NCBI GenBank assembly: GCA_016867175.1
Contig: VGKF01000050.1
Span: 1-6,637, forward strand
Direction of reading: 5' to 3'
Length of the DNA: 6,637 nt
Source: Candidatus Omnitrophota bacterium
Lineage (GTDB): Bacteria; Omnitrophota; Gorgyraeia; Gygaellales; Profunditerraquicolaceae
Below are positions 4,743 to 6,637 of the stretch, one piece after another. The number at the start of each line of letters is the position of its first letter. The stretch's first letter is position 1. The position numbers and the translations under genes are program-made. The notes under the pieces were generated by a model that made no database searches, had not been told where the DNA came from, and saw only the letters and a list, made by a program, of their open reading frames with translations.

Positions 4743-6167
4743 ATGACAGGTATGCAGAACAATGAATTTATTCAAGAAAGACGCAGCGCCAAGAGAAAGA
4801 TAGCTAAGTTTTCCATGCGCTATAAGCTGATTGGCAAAGAGGATTTCTCCCAGCATATTGCCACCACAGTTAATGTAAGCTCTCAGAGCGTTTTATTTGA
4901 GACAGAAGAGGCCCTGCCCTTAGGGACAAAGCTCGAAGCTGAATTGATCGTTCCTTCTTTATCCAGGCCAATGCAGTTTAAAGGGAGTATTAAAAGGAGC
5001 GAAGAGATAGCTTCGGGTGTTACCGGTAAGACCAGATATTTACATGCCATGGTCTTCGAGAATATCGCCAAGGAATATCAGGATGCGCTGGAAAGGTTTG
5101 TTCAGATAACCGACATCGACAGTATCCTGCGCATGGCTATAAAAAAGAATGCCTCTGATATACATCTGGTAGCTGGCCAGCCTCCGGTATTGCGTATACA
5201 GGGAGATCTGGTGCCTTTGGAGGCGCCGCCTATCCCTTCGCAGAGCCTTAAAAAGATCATTTATTCTATTATGAACGACAGGCAGAGAGAGGCTTTTGAA
5301 AAAGACCTGGAGATGGATTTATCCTATATGATCCCTGAGGGTGCGCGCTTTCGGGTAAACGTGCATCTTGAAAAAGGGAACCTTGAATCTGCCTTCAGGA
5401 TTATCCCGGCAAAGATTAAGACCGTAGCTGAGCTGGGGCTGCCCAAAATTGTGGAAGAACTAGCCAGAAAGAAGAGGGGCCTGGTTATAGTAACCGGCCC
5501 TGCAGGCTGCGGAAAAAGCACTACCCTGGCAGCAATGGTCGACCTGATCAATAGAGAAAGAAGGTGCATGGTTATCAGCATCGAAGACCCTATAGAATAC
5601 GTGCATAAATCCAAAGAGAGTATAATAAAACAGAGGGAAGTGGGTACGGATACCCTCTCTTTTGCCAGCGCCCTTAAGCATGCCCTGCGCCAGGACCCCA
5701 ACGTGATCCTGGTCGGTGAGATGCGCGATTTGGAATCCATCTCTATGGCCATTACTGCTGCTGAGACCGGGCATCTGGTTTTAGCTACCTTGCATACTTC
5801 AGATACCGTAGAGTGTATCAATAGAATAATAGATGTTTACCCGTCGTATCAGCAGGCTCAGGTCGCCTCACAGTTGACTGCCTGCCTGGAGGGGATAGTC
5901 TCTCAGTTGCTTCTGCCCAGGAAAGATAGTAAGGGGAGAGTAGCAGCAACCGAGGTCTTGGTCATAACATCAGCCATAAGAAATCTGATGCGCAGCAAGA
6001 AATTCGAGCAGATTTATTCATATGTAGAGTCCGGCGGACAATTCGGCATGCATACAATGGATGATTCCCTCCTTGAGTTAGTAAAAGGAGGCCTAATAGA
6101 TTTACAGCAGGCATTAGGATTTGCCAAGAATCCTACCAGGTTTAATCTTGGACAGGCGGAGAGGTAG
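4743..6167 (+). CDS. PilZ-PilT fusion: type IV pilus retraction-type ATPase with c-di-GMP-binding-like N terminus
   Basis: 474 aa, about 120 longer than typical PilT (around 345-370). Residues 10-120 resemble a PilZ domain: RSAKR (14-18) fits the RxxxR c-di-GMP motif, and NVSSQS (44-49) fits [D/N]xSxxG except that the final Gly is Ser. Residues 122-470 match PilT. SDIHL lies at 138-142. Walker A is GPAGCGKST (252-260), with Cys where Ser is common. The Asp box is SIEDPIEY (279-286), Walker B VILVGEMRD (321-329), the His box TGHLVLATLHTSD (342-354), and the PilT-type AIRNLMR (411-417). The ATPase would act as a cytoplasmic hexamer at the pilus base, depolymerising pilin for twitching or adhesion. 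The PilZ part suggests direct c-di-GMP control, which is inferred. No other pilus gene is in view, and the gene has its own promoter. Confidence 0.9.
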   Translation: MTGMQNNEFIQERRSAKRKIAKFSMRYKLIGKEDFSQHIATTVNVSSQSVLFETEEALPLGTKLEAELIVPSLSRPMQFKGSIKRSEEIASGVTGKTRYLHAMVFENIAKEYQDALERFVQITDIDSILRMAIKKNASDIHLVAGQPPVLRIQGDLVPLEAPPIPSQSLKKIIYSIMNDRQREAFEKDLEMDLSYMIPEGARFRVNVHLEKGNLESAFRIIPAKIKTVAELGLPKIVEELARKKRGLVIVTGPAGCGKSTTLAAMVDLINRERRCMVISIEDPIEYVHKSKESIIKQREVGTDTLSFASALKHALRQDPNVILVGEMRDLESISMAITAAETGHLVLATLHTSDTVECINRIIDVYPSYQQAQVASQLTACLEGIVSQLLLPRKDSKGRVAATEVLVITSAIRNLMRSKKFEQIYSYVESGGQFGMHTMDDSLLELVKGGLIDLQQALGFAKNPTRFNLGQAER

Positions 6168-6181
6168 ATTGTTCCGGCAGG

Positions 6182-6206
6182 TCCTTGGTGCCTTCGGCAC
6201 CAAGGA
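6182..6206. repeat. Perfect 11-bp hairpin after the PilZ-PilT gene
   Basis: TCCTTGGTGCC (6182-6192), loop TTC, GGCACCAAGGA (6196-6206), 14 bp after the stop. Read on the minus strand the tip is C-GAA-G, the same triloop as other hairpins here. No T-run follows on the plus strand, so Rho-independent termination is doubtful; protecting the message 3' end is plausible. Confidence 0.75.
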
Positions 6207-6207
6207 T

Positions 6208-6251
6208 CACCAAAAACCTTTCCAAATAAAAGCATAATGTAGTTTTTGGTG
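6208..6251. repeat. 10-bp inverted repeat invading the tRNA-His 5' end
   Basis: CACCAAAAAC (6208-6217) and GTTTTTGGTG (6242-6251) are exact complements across a 24-nt, AT-rich loop. The right arm includes G-1 and the first three acceptor bases of tRNA-His, so pairing in the precursor would compete with the cloverleaf. The loop contains CATAAT (6233-6238), a possible -10 box without a good -35. Confidence 0.65.
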
Positions 6252-6322
6252 GGTGTAGCTCAATTGGTCAGAGCGTTAGACTGTGGCTCTAAAGGTTGCG
6301 GGATCGTTCCCCGTCACCCACC
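6248..6322 (+). tRNA. tRNA-His (GTG), unusual T-loop
   Basis: The G-1 identity base at 6248 faces discriminator C at 6322, the hallmark of tRNA-His. The acceptor is GTGGGTG/CACCCAC and the D arm GCTC/GAGC. The anticodon arm is TTAGA-CTGTGGC-TCTAA with anticodon GTG. The T stem GCGGG/CCCGT ends in a G-T pair. The T-loop is ATCGTTC instead of the usual TTCGATT type: position 54 is A and 58 is T, reversing the conserved T54-A58 pair. CCA is not encoded. All other elements look functional. Confidence 0.9.
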
Positions 6323-6324
6323 CT

Positions 6325-6357
6325 TAATTTGCCCTAATTTCTACTGTAGGCAAATTA
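6325..6357. repeat. 9-bp hairpin after tRNA-His
   Basis: TAATTTGCC (6325-6333) pairs exactly with GGCAAATTA (6349-6357) over a 15-nt loop, two bases past the discriminator. It may be a trailer or termination structure, although no T-run follows. It shares TTA (6355-6357) with the next stem, so the two cannot both form in full. Confidence 0.6.
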
Positions 6358-6416
6358 CCCCGAAGCATATGCAAAAATTATCGAAGAGAATTTTCGCATG
6401 GTTATGCGAGGGGTAA
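6355..6416. repeat. Long interrupted hairpin
   Basis: Nested stems: TTACCCC/GGGGTAA (6355-6361, 6410-6416), GCATA/TATGC (6365-6369, 6403-6407) and TGCAAAAATT/AATTTTCGCA (6370-6379, 6389-6398, one A·C mismatch), closing on a 9-nt loop, with a GAA/GA internal loop and a 4-nt bulge. Twenty-one pairs in 62 nt are unlikely to be accidental. The role is unknown. Confidence 0.6.
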
Positions 6417-6423
6417 AAGAATT

Positions 6424-6470
6424 CTTGCCGGCGTTTTGAACGCGGAGCTAAAGACAAGCGATTAGGCAAG
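6424..6470 (+). other. Possible structured leader of the downstream secreted-protein gene
   Basis: CTTGCC (6424-6429) pairs with GGCAAG (6465-6470), enclosing GCGTT-TTG-AACGC (6431-6443) and an unpaired purine-rich stretch. A further small stem, TGGT/ACCA (6471-6474, 6479-6482), touches the first possible start codon. The arrangement resembles a junction-type leader, but I could not match it to a known riboswitch class. Confidence 0.35.
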
Positions 6471-6481
6471 TGGTAAATACC

Positions 6482-6637
6482 ATGCCCACTAAAATGAAAA
6501 TGATGAAGCTAAGACTTTTTATCCTTTCGACAGCTATCCTTTTATCAATTCTATCGCTTACTAAGTTTGTAATGGCCGCGCCTAAGCAGCAGGAAGAGCC
6601 TGTTTATGTGGCAAATTTTAATTATACGCCCCCTGCG
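6482..6637 (+). CDS. Secreted protein of unknown function, N terminus (partial)
   Basis: Open to the right edge (52 codons). The product begins with a charged n-region (KMKMMKLR), a hydrophobic core (LFILSTAILLSILSL) and a likely signal-peptidase site after VMA or VMAA, then a Gln/Glu-rich stretch and FNYTPP. It is therefore probably exported. The start is uncertain. ATG 6482 has a poor AAGTGG 8 nt before it, while ATG 6494 gives a neater signal peptide but no ribosome site. The mature part is too short to assign a family. It follows tRNA-His and the hairpin cluster, with no clear promoter. Confidence 0.6.
   Translation, partial: MPTKMKMMKLRLFILSTAILLSILSLTKFVMAAPKQQEEPVYVANFNYTPPA

Noticed and set aside
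5324..5821. 165-codon minus-strand reading frame
   Set aside because: It lies entirely opposite the conserved ATPase core of the PilZ-PilT gene and has no recognisable domain.
6426..6465. Promoter for the last gene (TTGCCG or TTGAAC as -35)
   Set aside because: No matching -10 hexamer is found at suitable spacing.
6424..6482. c-di-GMP riboswitch, tempting because of the PilZ gene upstream
   Set aside because: The conserved GACGCAAAGCC-type core and the receptor partner are missing; only general junction-like pairing is visible.

Overview
The window is bacterial, moderately AT-rich and gene-dense. The three-gene run at the start, the PilT-type ATPase, the tRNA genes and the many intergenic hairpins resemble what is seen in uncultured lineages such as Omnitrophota (former OP3). 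That placement is an inference from gene style, not a demonstrated assignment. All protein genes lie on the plus strand.

Layout: (i) 1-2832 is an apparent operon. It holds the 3' end of a DhnA/LsrF-type class I aldolase, then a membrane protein joining a thioredoxin-like domain, a CcdA/DsbD-like redox channel and a DUF1573 domain, then an HtpX-type M48 metalloprotease with a canonical EF-hand calcium loop near its C terminus. The last two look like an envelope redox and quality-control pair. (ii) 2833-3500 has no believable protein gene. It holds a strong promoter (TTGAAA-N16-TATAAT with an extended -10), a tandem 11-bp repeat, a 14-bp inverted repeat, tRNA-Pro(TGG), two hairpins, two identical tandem 121-bp structured repeats that each begin with the first 12 nt of the following tRNA, and tRNA-Arg(TCT). 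(iii) 3501-4667 encodes a membrane-anchored AsmA-like protein starting only 11 nt after tRNA-Arg. (iv) 4743-6167 encodes a PilZ-PilT fusion with its own promoter and a clear Shine-Dalgarno. (v) 6168-6481 holds a perfect 11-bp hairpin, an inverted repeat reaching into tRNA-His(GTG), the tRNA itself and a set of nested hairpins. (vi) The start of a secreted protein runs off the end.

The most unusual content is in the tRNA-flanking spacers. The compact hairpins there mostly have C-GNA-G triloops, a class known to form very stable DNA minihairpins. The tandem 121-bp units carry helices interrupted by tandem GA/GA mismatches and a copy of the tRNA-Arg 5' end. Two of the three tRNAs have non-canonical T-loops. 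The proteins with the clearest novelty value are the PilZ-PilT fusion, the three-part redox/DUF1573 fusion and the EF-hand HtpX.
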